Shown here: one piece after another, positions 54,316-62,062 of the stretch | Layout: every line of letters begins with the position of its first letter | Position numbering within the stretch: the stretch's first letter is position 1 | From: Nocardia exalbida NBRC 100660 | GTDB taxonomy: Bacteria; Actinomycetota; Actinomycetes; Mycobacteriales; Mycobacteriaceae | Length of the DNA stretch: 64,000 bases | Direction: 5' to 3' | Assembly: GCF_000308575.1 (NCBI RefSeq) | Contig: NZ_BAFZ01000007.1 | Span: forward strand, 124,001-188,000 | Notes under the pieces: model-generated | What the model saw: the letters and a program-made list of their open reading frames with translations, nothing else | What the model was told of the DNA's origin: nothing | The model's database searches: none | Position numbers and translations under genes: made by a program

Positions 54316-55292
54316 GGGGTCCGGGCGCCAATGCTGTCAGGGAGTTGTTCAGGCGACTCCGCGACGATCTGCGCGGAATGCTGCGCCGCCAGGCGGAGGG
54401 CCACAACGCTTGGATACACGGCAAAGCCGAAGGCGTCAGAGAAACTGATCGCGTCATCCGGAGAAGCGACCAGGACGGACACGACCGGATCGCGGGTACC
54501 CGAAAATCAAGCGATGCCGCGGATGGTTCGGCTCCTGTCGCCGCACGCTCCGGGCGGACGCCGCTCACCGATTTGTCGCATATGCGGCCGCTGGGTGACC
54601 TCTTCGACGGCGCTCGGCGCGGCGATCTCGACGACTACGACCTGACCCGGGAGCTGGGAGGACTACAGCGCAAGTACGGCCCCTATCACCTCGAGGATCT
54701 CGGCGCCTGGTACGAACGGTCCTGGGAACGCGAGGACGGAAGCATTCACCCCGACAACGTGGGGTTCACCGCGAAGATCTCCGGCCCCGGCGGAGAAGAC
54801 GCCGGATCGCTGCTCTACAGCTTCACGCGCGACAACGACGGGAGGCTCGTAGTCACCCATGATCTCACCGAACTGAACGAAGGTTTCACCGGCAAAGGAT
54901 TCTCCACTGCCTTCGCCGCATCCACAGAGGACTACTTCCGCCGATCGGGCGTGGACAGAATAGAGCTGACCGCCACGAGACTGCGGCAAGACAGCTCACT
55001 CGACGGCGCGGTCGCCTGGGCCAAGGCCGGCTACGACTGGAACCCGGATCCCGGGAAACTGGCGAAGTCCGTCAACAGCATGAGATCCAGGATCGACTCA
55101 CTGCTCGACGGGGAAATAGGCACGTTGAGCCCCGCCGACACAGCGCTACTTCAGGACATGCGCACACGATTCGACGGACCGCCGGTGGGGTTCCCCTCAC
55201 CCAGGGAACTGGTCATGCTCACCGGTGACAACCTGAAACTCGGCGAGCAACTGATGAAAGGATCGTCATGGCACGGGATGAAGAAACTGTGA
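54312..55292 (+). CDS. Putative polymorphic toxin with GNAT-like C-terminal domain
   Basis: Up to 326 residues from a GTG overlapping the resolvase-remnant stop; another GTG at 54267 would add 15. The first 60 residues (VRELFRRLRDDLRG, GHNAWIHGKAEGVRETDRVI) look like the tail of a WXG100-like helical export domain. A linker then leads to a domain at about residues 95-240 with ELNEGFTGKGFSTAFAAS and DRIELTATR, then GAVAWAKAGYDW. This resembles the GNAT acetyl-CoA loop and the GNAT-like domain of actinobacterial polymorphic toxins. The absence of a full export domain suggests 5' truncation. Function is inferred. Confidence 0.55.
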   Translation: MRGPGANAVRELFRRLRDDLRGMLRRQAEGHNAWIHGKAEGVRETDRVIRRSDQDGHDRIAGTRKSSDAADGSAPVAARSGRTPLTDLSHMRPLGDLFDGARRGDLDDYDLTRELGGLQRKYGPYHLEDLGAWYERSWEREDGSIHPDNVGFTAKISGPGGEDAGSLLYSFTRDNDGRLVVTHDLTELNEGFTGKGFSTAFAASTEDYFRRSGVDRIELTATRLRQDSSLDGAVAWAKAGYDWNPDPGKLAKSVNSMRSRIDSLLDGEIGTLSPADTALLQDMRTRFDGPPVGFPSPRELVMLTGDNLKLGEQLMKGSSWHGMKKL

Positions 55293-55492
55293 CTCCCACC
55301 CCGGAAGAACGTGAGTTCATCGAGGCCCGCGGCAAGGCGACCTCCACCCACTTCATGCGGTTCGTCACCGAACGCGGCCTCGACACCGACCCCGATACCT
55401 GGCCCGCGGCCGACCGGGAAGAATTCGACCGGCAAGCACGCCGACTCATCGAGGAATGGAAAAACCGCGCCCGCGAAACCTTCGGCCTGTGA
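55268..55492 (+). CDS. Small acidic protein, immunity candidate
   Basis: A 74-residue helical, acidic protein (TPEEREFIEARGKATS, LDTDPDTWPAADREEFDRQ). Its ATG lies 25 bp inside the end of the toxin-like gene, with AAAGGA as ribosome site. Small acidic proteins encoded in overlap with a toxin 3' end are typically immunity proteins. No known family was recognised. A hairpin region ends the unit. Confidence 0.6.
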   Translation: MARDEETVTPTPEEREFIEARGKATSTHFMRFVTERGLDTDPDTWPAADREEFDRQARRLIEEWKNRARETFGL

Positions 55493-55580
55493 ACGTCACC
55501 CGGATCTGATGCTCCGGTTCACAGCGCACACCTGGATACGGCCCAGCGCGCACACAAGTTTCTCTTGGAGGATTCTCTCG

Positions 55581-55684
55581 CCGGTCCGGAAGCCGCGAGT
55601 CCGGACCGGCACCCACCATCCGAGTGCCGGAGCAGCGCCTGGCACGGTCTGCTTCGAAAGCGCTCCGTGCCAGGTGGTGTCGAC
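55581..55684. terminator. Two hairpins between convergent genes
   Basis: CCGGTCCGGA (55581-55590) pairs with TCCGGACCGG (55600-55609) around a 9-nt loop. CCTGGCACGG (55638-55647) pairs with CCGTGCCAGG (55675-55684) around 27 nt that contain a small internal GCTT/AAGC hairpin. They lie between the rightward immunity candidate and the leftward ybhB-like gene and probably end both transcripts. Confidence 0.65.
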
Positions 55685-55710
55685 AGCCAAAGGTGTCGGG
55701 ATGCGGGCTG

Positions 55711-56175
55711 CTACCCGTCGACGGTATAGGTACCGATGAGTCGGCCGTCTCCTATGCTGGCGTCGACGATGGCGGATCTGGCGTCGGCCGGTGAGGTCTG
55801 GGAGTCGACCCGGACGGGGTGGGAGAGGGCATACACGATGAAGCGGTAGTGGTGGGTGCCGGTTCCCGCCGGTGGGCACGGGCCGAAGTATTCGGCTCGG
55901 TCGGCGCTGTTCAGGCTGACCACCCCGCCCGCGGGCGTCTGCCCCTCTTCCGCGGACGTGGTGGCCGGTGGGATATTGCTGACCACCCAGTGGGTGAACA
56001 GGCCGCTGGGGGCGTCGGGATCGTCCACGATGAGGGCGAGCCCGGCGGCCTGCGGGGGAGCTGTCCAGGCCAGCGGGGGCGACTCGTTTCTGCCCTCGCA
56101 GGTGTAGACCGCGGGGATCGGATCGCCATGGTTGAAAGCGGAACTACGCACCGAGATCTCGGTCGTCGCGGGCAT
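55711..56175 (-). CDS. YbhB/YbcL (PEBP, Raf-kinase-inhibitor-like) protein
   Basis: A 154-residue phosphatidylethanolamine-binding-like protein. Motifs are IPAVYTCEGRNESPPLAW, LALIVDDPDAPSGLFTHWVV, SADRAEYFGPCPPAGTGTHHYRF and IVYALS. These give the DPDAP and GPCPP-HHY anion-pocket motifs. The cellular role in bacteria is unknown. I chose the ATG at 56175 because the family N terminus begins there. It marks the end of the accessory block before ipdC. Confidence 0.92.
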   Translation of the reverse strand: MPATTEISVRSSAFNHGDPIPAVYTCEGRNESPPLAWTAPPQAAGLALIVDDPDAPSGLFTHWVVSNIPPATTSAEEGQTPAGGVVSLNSADRAEYFGPCPPAGTGTHHYRFIVYALSHPVRVDSQTSPADARSAIVDASIGDGRLIGTYTVDG

Positions 56176-56430
56176 CGCGGCCTCCGCTCGGGTCGAGGAT
56201 AGGAGTCGAGTCCTGCGATTCGCCTGTCCCTGTCCGTGCGGACGAGCCCGGCGCGCGACGGCGGCGGATACCAGGCGAACCCGGTATGTCGTTGTCAGTC
56301 CAGCGTAAGCCGACGAGGCCCGACCGACCAGGCACGGCCGCAAACACGCCGTTACCGGCGGGCTTCGCGGGCCGTCGCCTGTTCTGGCACTTCTGGCCCT
56401 ATGCCGATAGGTGATGGCGGCCGCCATCTG

Positions 56431-57525
56431 TCAGTCGGACCCCCTCGCCGCCCCTTGTTTCGTTCCGGCGAGCGCCGCGATCGTCTCGATCCGCCCCACC
56501 GCGTCGGTGACGATCCTGTCGATCAACTCCTTGCACGTCGGCAGGTCGTCGATGATCCCGGTGACCTGACCCGCGGCGAGCACGCCCGCCTGGGTGTTGC
56601 CCTCGACCAATCCGGCGCGCAGCAGCATCGGCGTGTTCGCGGCCATCACGACCTGGGACCAGCTGAGGTCCTTGGTCTTTCGCATGGCCAGGCCGTCGCG
56701 AATCATGGTCGACCACTTCATGCCGGTCATGCTCTTGAACCGGGCCGCGTTGCCCACGGCGGCGGTGAGCCCGCGCCAGCGGCCCGAATGCTCCAGCCGC
56801 TGCACCAATTCGGTGTTCAGCACGCGGTGCGGCATGCCGTCGACCTTGAGGGACACCACCGTGTCCTGGAGCTGTCGCCGCAGGTACTCCTGCTTGACCG
56901 CGTCGGGAACGGTGCTCTCCTGGGTGAGCAGGAACCGGGTGCCCATCGCGACACCCGCCGCGCCGTAGGCCAGGGCGGCGGCCAGGCCGCGCCCGTCGAA
57001 GAACCCGCCCGCCGCGACAACGGGGATGTCCACCGCGTCCAGCACGGAGGGCAGCAGCAGGGTGGTGGCGACCGGGCCGGTGTGCCCGCCGCCCTCCCCG
57101 CCCTGCACGATCACCGCGTCCGCGCCCCAGGACGCCACTTTGATCGCGTGCTTGGCCGCGCCGATGGACGGGATGACCACCACGCCCGCGTCTTTCAACT
57201 TCGCGATCAGGTCCTGCTTGGGCGCGAGCGCGAACGACGCGACCGCCACCTTCTCCCGGATCAGCAGATCGATCCGCTCGGGCGCGTCCGCCGCGTCGGC
57301 GCGGATGTTCACGCCGAACGGCTTCGCGGTGTGCGATTTGGTCTTCGCGATGGCCGCCTCGAGCTCGGCGAAGGTCATGGTGGCGGAGGCGAGGATGCCG
57401 AGCCCGCCCGCTTCGGCGGTGGCCGACACCAGACTCGGGCCCGCGACCCAGCCCATGCCGGTCTGCACGATCGGGTGTTCGATGCCGACCAGATCGGTCA
57501 GCGCGGTGCGCAGGCGCGGGCTCAT
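56431..57525 (-). CDS. ipdC: HIP-pathway flavin reductase/dehydrogenase IpdC
   Basis: A 364-residue flavoprotein of the nitronate monooxygenase/2-nitropropane dioxygenase fold. IpdC is required for reactions at the 5-OH HIC-CoA stage. FMN-binding segments include IVQTGMGWVAGPSLVSATAEAG, AVIVQGGEGGGHTGPV and VVAAGGFFDGRGLAAALA, with GVAMGTRFLLTQES following. It matches Rv3553. The ATG overlaps the ipdB stop (ATGA), and it is the last gene of echA20-ipdA-ipdB-ipdC. Confidence 0.92.
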   Translation of the reverse strand: MSPRLRTALTDLVGIEHPIVQTGMGWVAGPSLVSATAEAGGLGILASATMTFAELEAAIAKTKSHTAKPFGVNIRADAADAPERIDLLIREKVAVASFALAPKQDLIAKLKDAGVVVIPSIGAAKHAIKVASWGADAVIVQGGEGGGHTGPVATTLLLPSVLDAVDIPVVAAGGFFDGRGLAAALAYGAAGVAMGTRFLLTQESTVPDAVKQEYLRRQLQDTVVSLKVDGMPHRVLNTELVQRLEHSGRWRGLTAAVGNAARFKSMTGMKWSTMIRDGLAMRKTKDLSWSQVVMAANTPMLLRAGLVEGNTQAGVLAAGQVTGIIDDLPTCKELIDRIVTDAVGRIETIAALAGTKQGAARGSD

Positions 57526-58280
57526 GACGGGACCTCGGTTTCGCGGATCTTCTCGGGGTCGAGCACCTCCCGGATCAGCCGCAGCTCCTCCGCGCTGGGC
57601 TGCCGGGTCTCGCCCGCCTCGGCGAGACCGGCGATCTCGAACGAGGTGTTCTCGGCGACCTCGTCGGCGGTGACGCCGGGATGCAGGCTGCGGGCGCGCA
57701 TGGTGTGGCCGGGGCCCTCGAAATCGAAGACGCCCAGATTGGTCACCACGCGGTGCAGGTGGTGGAAGCGGTAGGCCGGGTCGGCGGCGTCGACCTTGTC
57801 GTAGCCCACACCGGAGACGATGTCGACACCGTCTGTGAAGACGCGATTCGTGTGCCGCGCGACCCAGTAGCTGGTGGCGTGGTTGATCGTGTTGCCCGGT
57901 GCGCCGCGCACACCGAACATCTGCCGGGTCGGCTGCTGGAGCGATCCGAACGCCGAGAGGTTCTGGTTGCCGAACCGATCGATCTGGTTGGCGCCCATCA
58001 CCACGTGCCGCCGGCCGGAGGCCACCACGTCGAAGACCCTCCGGAACGGAATCCAGCCTTCGATCGGTGCCTTTCCGCCCAGCGGGGGTGTGTCGGCGAA
58101 CAGCAGCGCCTCGCCATCGGACAGCAGCAGATCCGGTTCGGTGGTGAGTTTGGCCAGGCGCGCGCCGATGATCGACATCGGCGACATCGGGCTGGCCATG
58201 ATCTCCCCGGCGCCGCTGAAGATCTCGGCGCAGGCGACGGCGCAGATCTCGGCGCGGGTGACGGTTTCGGTGCTGGTCAT
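57522..58280 (-). CDS. ipdB: COCHEA-CoA hydrolase, beta subunit
   Basis: A 252-residue class I CoA-transferase-like subunit. IpdAB hydrolyses the ring C-derived COCHEA-CoA. Diagnostic segments are EIFSGAGEIMASPMSPMS, LLLSDGEALLFADTPP, VVMGANQIDRFGNQNLSAFG and GVFDFEGPGHTMRARSLHPG. The start at 58280 overlaps the ipdA stop (TGATG). It corresponds to Rv3552. Confidence 0.94.
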   Translation of the reverse strand: MTSTETVTRAEICAVACAEIFSGAGEIMASPMSPMSIIGARLAKLTTEPDLLLSDGEALLFADTPPLGGKAPIEGWIPFRRVFDVVASGRRHVVMGANQIDRFGNQNLSAFGSLQQPTRQMFGVRGAPGNTINHATSYWVARHTNRVFTDGVDIVSGVGYDKVDAADPAYRFHHLHRVVTNLGVFDFEGPGHTMRARSLHPGVTADEVAENTSFEIAGLAEAGETRQPSAEELRLIREVLDPEKIRETEVPS

Positions 58281-59155
58281 CACGCCTCCTCGGCGAATCG
58301 GCGGACGGCGGCCTGGTACTGCTCCTCGGAGCCGGCCAGGTAGGTGTCGACGAACCGCTGCCACGCCTCCGGCGTCTTCGCGGATTCGACGTAGTGCTTC
58401 TGGAACCGCTCGTCCCGGCCGTAGTCGTCTCCGGCCAGGGTGAAGTGCGCGCCACCCGGCGCCTCGATCACGCCGTCCACCATCATGCGGTTGAGCAGCA
58501 GCGCTTGCAGCGGAACGGTTTTCACCAGCTCCTCGGTCGCCACCACGCGCTCGACCGAGACGTAGCGGCGCTGCGCGGCCAGGCAGAACAGGTCGTCGAA
58601 GTACGGGTCGACGCCGGTGTAGGCGGCGTTGCCGTGCGCGTCGCCCAGGTTCAGGTGCACCAGCGCGGCATCGAGATTCAGCGCGGGCATGGCGATCAGA
58701 GTCTCGGGCGCGCCGTCGACGGGGTAGGGCGATTCGACCGTCTTCAGCTCACCCTCCCAGAAGTTCGGCACATCGGAGCCCAGCCCGGCGCGGATCGGCA
58801 GGAACGGCAGTCGCGCCGCGGCCGCCTCCAGCCCGCACTTGAGCATGCCCTCGTCCATCTCACGGGCGGTCAACGCGCCGGAGGTGCGCGCCTTGGCGAA
58901 CCACGGGTCGTAGAACGGCGGCGAATCCAGCGACACGAAGCCGTAGTACGCCTTGCGAACCTTCCCCGCCGAGCACAGCAGCCCCAGGTCGGGTCCGCCG
59001 TAGCCGACCACGGTCAGATCCGTGATGTCCGAACGCAGGATGGCTCGCACCAGCGCCATCGGCTTGCGCCGTGACCCCCAGCCGCCGATGCCGATGGTCA
59101 TCCCGCTGCGCAGCTCGCCGACGACCTCGTCGAGCGACATCCGCTTGTCTCGCAT
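58280..59155 (-). CDS. ipdA: COCHEA-CoA hydrolase, alpha subunit
   Basis: A 291-residue CoA-transferase-like subunit partner of IpdB. It has SGMTIGIGGWGSRRKPMALVR, TVVGYGGPDLGLLCSAGKV, EMDEGMLKCGLEAAAARLPF and HLNLGDAHGNAAYTGVDPYF. The conserved Glu of the family lies in the first part. It corresponds to Rv3551 and follows echA20 after 12 bp. Confidence 0.94.
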   Translation of the reverse strand: MRDKRMSLDEVVGELRSGMTIGIGGWGSRRKPMALVRAILRSDITDLTVVGYGGPDLGLLCSAGKVRKAYYGFVSLDSPPFYDPWFAKARTSGALTAREMDEGMLKCGLEAAAARLPFLPIRAGLGSDVPNFWEGELKTVESPYPVDGAPETLIAMPALNLDAALVHLNLGDAHGNAAYTGVDPYFDDLFCLAAQRRYVSVERVVATEELVKTVPLQALLLNRMMVDGVIEAPGGAHFTLAGDDYGRDERFQKHYVESAKTPEAWQRFVDTYLAGSEEQYQAAVRRFAEEA

Positions 59156-59167
59156 GGAAATTCCTCT

Positions 59168-59932
59168 CTACTGCCCGCTCTTGCGCGCCGCGAGATCGTC
59201 GTCGAACCGGGCGCGGATCTCGTCGGCGACGCCGGCGAGGTTGAGTTCGAAGGTGAATCCCTGCTCGTACCGGTAACTGCGGTGCACGTCCTGCACGTCG
59301 ATGCCGTTCAGTGCCCGCTTGGCCGCCCGGATCACCCGGCCGTCCTTGGCCGCGATGTTCTTGGCCAGCTCCAAGGCGGCGGCGTCGAGTTCGGCGCGCG
59401 GCACCACCTGGTAGACCGAGCCGTAGTGGTGCAACTGCTGTGCGGTGATGGTGCTCGCGGTGTAGAACAGCGCCCGCATCAGGTGCTGGGGTACCAGCCG
59501 CGCGAGGTGGGTCGCCGCGCCGAGGGCGCCGCGGTCGACCTCGGGCAGCCCGAAGGTGGCGTCGTCGGAGGCGATCACCACATCCGCGTTGCCCACCAGT
59601 CCGATGCCGCCGCCGAGGCAGAAGCCCTGGACCACCGCGATCACCGGCACCTGGCACTCGTACACCGCGGCGAACGCCTCGAAGCAGCCGTGATTGGCGT
59701 CGATCAGCGCCTGGTGGCCCGGCTTGCTCTGGATCTCCTTGATGTCCACGCCCGCGTTGAACCCGCGGTTCTCCGCGCGCAGCACCACCACCTTGGTGTC
59801 CGGATCCCGGCCCGCCGCGCGCACTTCGTCGGCGATGGCGAACCAGCCGTCGGTAGGGATGGCGTTGACCGGCGGATAGTCCACCGTGACCACGCTGATG
59901 CCGGTCGATTCGGAGTGGCGGTTGATCCCCAT
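59168..59932 (-). CDS. echA20: Ring D hydrolase EchA20
   Basis: A 254-residue crotonase-family protein. EchA20 hydrolytically opens ring D of the HIEC-CoA intermediate. Family segments are VVVLRAENRGFNAGVDIKEIQ, VQGFCLGGGIGLVGNADVVI and PEVDRGALGAATHLARLVP. It is the first gene of the echA20-ipdABC operon (Rv3550-Rv3553 order) and is divergent from the SDR gene at 59996 over a KstR2-like box. Confidence 0.93.
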   Translation of the reverse strand: MGINRHSESTGISVVTVDYPPVNAIPTDGWFAIADEVRAAGRDPDTKVVVLRAENRGFNAGVDIKEIQSKPGHQALIDANHGCFEAFAAVYECQVPVIAVVQGFCLGGGIGLVGNADVVIASDDATFGLPEVDRGALGAATHLARLVPQHLMRALFYTASTITAQQLHHYGSVYQVVPRAELDAAALELAKNIAAKDGRVIRAAKRALNGIDVQDVHRSYRYEQGFTFELNLAGVADEIRARFDDDLAARKSGQ

Positions 59933-59968
59933 GGCACTTCCCGTCGTGTGGTGAACGCATTGGCAAAG

Positions 59969-59982
59969 CAAGCAGTTGCTTG
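59969..59982. promoter_or_regulatory. KstR2-like operator, echA20/SDR promoter
   Basis: CAAGCA-GT-TGCTTG is a perfect palindrome with the wider symmetry also present at 42309-42322 (CAAGCA-AG-TGCTTG). It does not fit AnCAAGnnCTTGnT exactly because its left half is shifted. A -10-like TAGGTT (59984-59989) lies 6 nt before the GTG at 59996. It sits between echA20 and the SDR gene. Confidence 0.8.
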
Positions 59983-59995
59983 GTAGGTTAGCACG

Positions 59996-60778
59996 GTGGC
60001 ACTCGAAATCGATCTGGCCGAGCGCGTCGTTCTGGTGACCGGCGGCGTGCGCGGCGTCGGCGCGGGCGTGAGCAAGGCGTTCCTGGCCGCGGGCGCGACC
60101 GTTGTGGCGTGCGCGCGGCGACCGGCGGACGCGCCCGTCGAAGTCGACGGGCGCGCGATCGAGTACATGCCTTGCGATGTGCGGGACGCGGACGCGGTGC
60201 GCGCGCTGGTCGATGGGATCGTCGAGCGCCACGGCCGCCTCGACCATCTGGTCAACAACGCCGGTGGCGCTCCCTTCGCGCTCGCCGCCGACGCGAGCAA
60301 GAACTTCCACACCAAGATCGTCGAGCTGAACCTGCTCGCTCCGCTGCTGATGGCGCAGGCCGCCAACGCGGTGATGCAGCGGCAGGACGAGGGCGGCTCG
60401 ATCGTGAATGTCTCGAGCGTCAGCGGGCACCGTCCGTCGCCGGGCACCGCGGCCTACGGTGCGGCCAAGGCGGGCATGGACAGCCTCACCGGCTCGCTCG
60501 CCGTCGAGTGGGCCCCGAAAGTGCGGGTGAACTCGCTGGTGGTGGGCCCGGTGAACACCGAACTGAGTCAGCTGCACTACGGCGATCAGGACGGCGTCGA
60601 CGCGGTGGGCCGGACCATCCCGCTGGGCCGCATGGCCCGCCCCGACGACGTCGGCCGCTGCGCGGTGTTCCTGGCCTCGCCGTTGGCCGCCTACGTCAGC
60701 GGCGCGACTCTGCTGGTGCACGGCGGGGGTGAGCGGCCCGCCTTCCTCGCCGCCTCCACCGCCGACCAGCAGTCCTGA
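59996..60778 (+). CDS. Short-chain dehydrogenase (Rv3549c-like)
   Basis: A 260-residue SDR. The cofactor motif is LVTGGVRGVGAGVSKAF; NNAGGAPFA, the Ser in VNVSSVSG and the YGAAKAG triad follow. The position divergent from echA20 matches M. tuberculosis Rv3549c in the KstR2 regulon, where it acts in CD-ring degradation at a step not firmly assigned. The GTG start has no ribosome site and lies 6 nt after a -10-like element, so a leaderless transcript is likely. Confidence 0.88.
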   Translation: MALEIDLAERVVLVTGGVRGVGAGVSKAFLAAGATVVACARRPADAPVEVDGRAIEYMPCDVRDADAVRALVDGIVERHGRLDHLVNNAGGAPFALAADASKNFHTKIVELNLLAPLLMAQAANAVMQRQDEGGSIVNVSSVSGHRPSPGTAAYGAAKAGMDSLTGSLAVEWAPKVRVNSLVVGPVNTELSQLHYGDQDGVDAVGRTIPLGRMARPDDVGRCAVFLASPLAAYVSGATLLVHGGGERPAFLAASTADQQS

Positions 60779-60800
60779 ACACACCGGAGGGGGAGCAGTC

Positions 60801-60998
60801 ATGAGCGGTCGGTCGCGGCAGCGGAGCGGGACGATGAAGAGTCCCGCTCATAGCGGAAAGGGCCACCGAGCGCGAGCGGTCGGGTCGGGAGCCGGGAGCG
60901 GAGCGTAACCACGGAGGGCCCCGCTCATGCCGAAATCGGAAGCAGCATGAGCGGTCAGGCCCATCGGCAGCGGAGCTGACCACGAGGAGCCCCGCTCA
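60801..60998 (+). repeat. Three hairpin repeat units between the SDR genes
   Basis: Related units at 60801-60851, 60874-60930 and 60945-60998 share GAGCGGTC at the left, GGCAGCGGAGC or GGAGCGGAGC in the middle and CCGCTCA at the right. Outer ends ATGAGCGG and CCGCTCAT are reverse complements. They are divergent copies of the tandem units at 34402-34613 and have the same orientation relative to the surrounding genes. Confidence 0.82.
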
Positions 60999-61017
60999 CA
61001 TCGGAAAGGGACAAAGT

Positions 61018-61929
61018 ATGGACACCGAGCAGATCTGCGCGGGGCGCGTCGTCATCGTCACCGGCGCGGGCCGGGGCATCGGCCGGGCGCACGCCCTCGC
61101 CTTCGCCGCGGCGGGCGCCCGCGTGGTGGTCAACGACATCGGTTCGACGCTGGACGGCGCGGCCACCGCGGAAACGCCCGCCGCTCAGGTGGTCGCGGAG
61201 ATCGAGGCGCTCGGCGGCCAGGCAGTGGCCAACGGAGACGACGTCGCCGAGTGGGAAGGCGCCCGCAATCTCGTCCGCCAGGCCGTCGACACCTTCGGCA
61301 GGCTGGATGTGCTGGTGAACAACGCCGGTTTCGTGCGCGACCGGATGTTGGTCAACCTGAGCGAGGACGAGTGGGACGCGGTGGTCCGCGTGCACTTGAA
61401 GGGGCATTTCGCCACCATGCGGCACGCGATCGAGTACTGGCGCGCGGAGGCCAAGGCGGGCCGTCCGGTCGAGGGCCGGATCATCAACACCAGCTCCGGA
61501 GCGGGTCTGCAAGGCAGCGTGGGGCAGAGCAATTACGGCGCCGCCAAGGCGGGCATCGCGGGCCTGACGCTGACCGCGGCGGCCGAATTCGCGCGCTATG
61601 GCGTGACGGTGAACGCGATCGCCCCGTCCGCGCGCACCAGGATGACCGAGACGGTGTTCGCGGACATGATGGCCAGACCGGAGGACGGCTTCGACGCGAT
61701 GGCGCCGGAGAACGTGTCGCCGCTGGTGGTGTGGCTGGGCAGCACCCAGTCCGCGGCGGTGACCGGACGGGTGTTCGAGGTCGAGGGAGGCAAGGTGGCG
61801 CTGGCCGACGGCTGGCGGCACGGGGTGGCCGTGGACCGCGGCGCGCGCTGGGATCCGGCCGAACTCGGCCCCGTCGTGGCCGATCTGATCGCCAAGGCGA
61901 CTCCGCCGGAGCCGGTGTACGGGGCCTGA
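61018..61929 (+). CDS. Short-chain dehydrogenase (Rv3548c-like)
   Basis: A 303-residue SDR of the MFE-2/hydroxyacyl-CoA dehydrogenase type. Motifs are VIVTGAGRGIGRAHALAFA, VNDIGSTLDG (typical of peroxisomal-type dehydrogenases), LVNNAGFVRDRML and NYGAAKAGI. It matches M. tuberculosis Rv3548c in position and length. It is separated from the first SDR gene by hairpin repeats and has GGAAAGGGAC as ribosome site. It probably oxidises a late beta-hydroxy CoA intermediate. Confidence 0.88.
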   Translation: MDTEQICAGRVVIVTGAGRGIGRAHALAFAAAGARVVVNDIGSTLDGAATAETPAAQVVAEIEALGGQAVANGDDVAEWEGARNLVRQAVDTFGRLDVLVNNAGFVRDRMLVNLSEDEWDAVVRVHLKGHFATMRHAIEYWRAEAKAGRPVEGRIINTSSGAGLQGSVGQSNYGAAKAGIAGLTLTAAAEFARYGVTVNAIAPSARTRMTETVFADMMARPEDGFDAMAPENVSPLVVWLGSTQSAAVTGRVFEVEGGKVALADGWRHGVAVDRGARWDPAELGPVVADLIAKATPPEPVYGA

Positions 61930-62062
61930 TCGGCTTCGCCCTTCCGAGGCGCGTTCGCGGCACGGGGTCTAATATGGGCACCCATCCGTTCGGAAAGTCC
62001 CGTGTGAGAGTGGCGACCGGGCACAGAACTGCGCTTCGACTGATGAGGGGAAGGCTCGGCGC

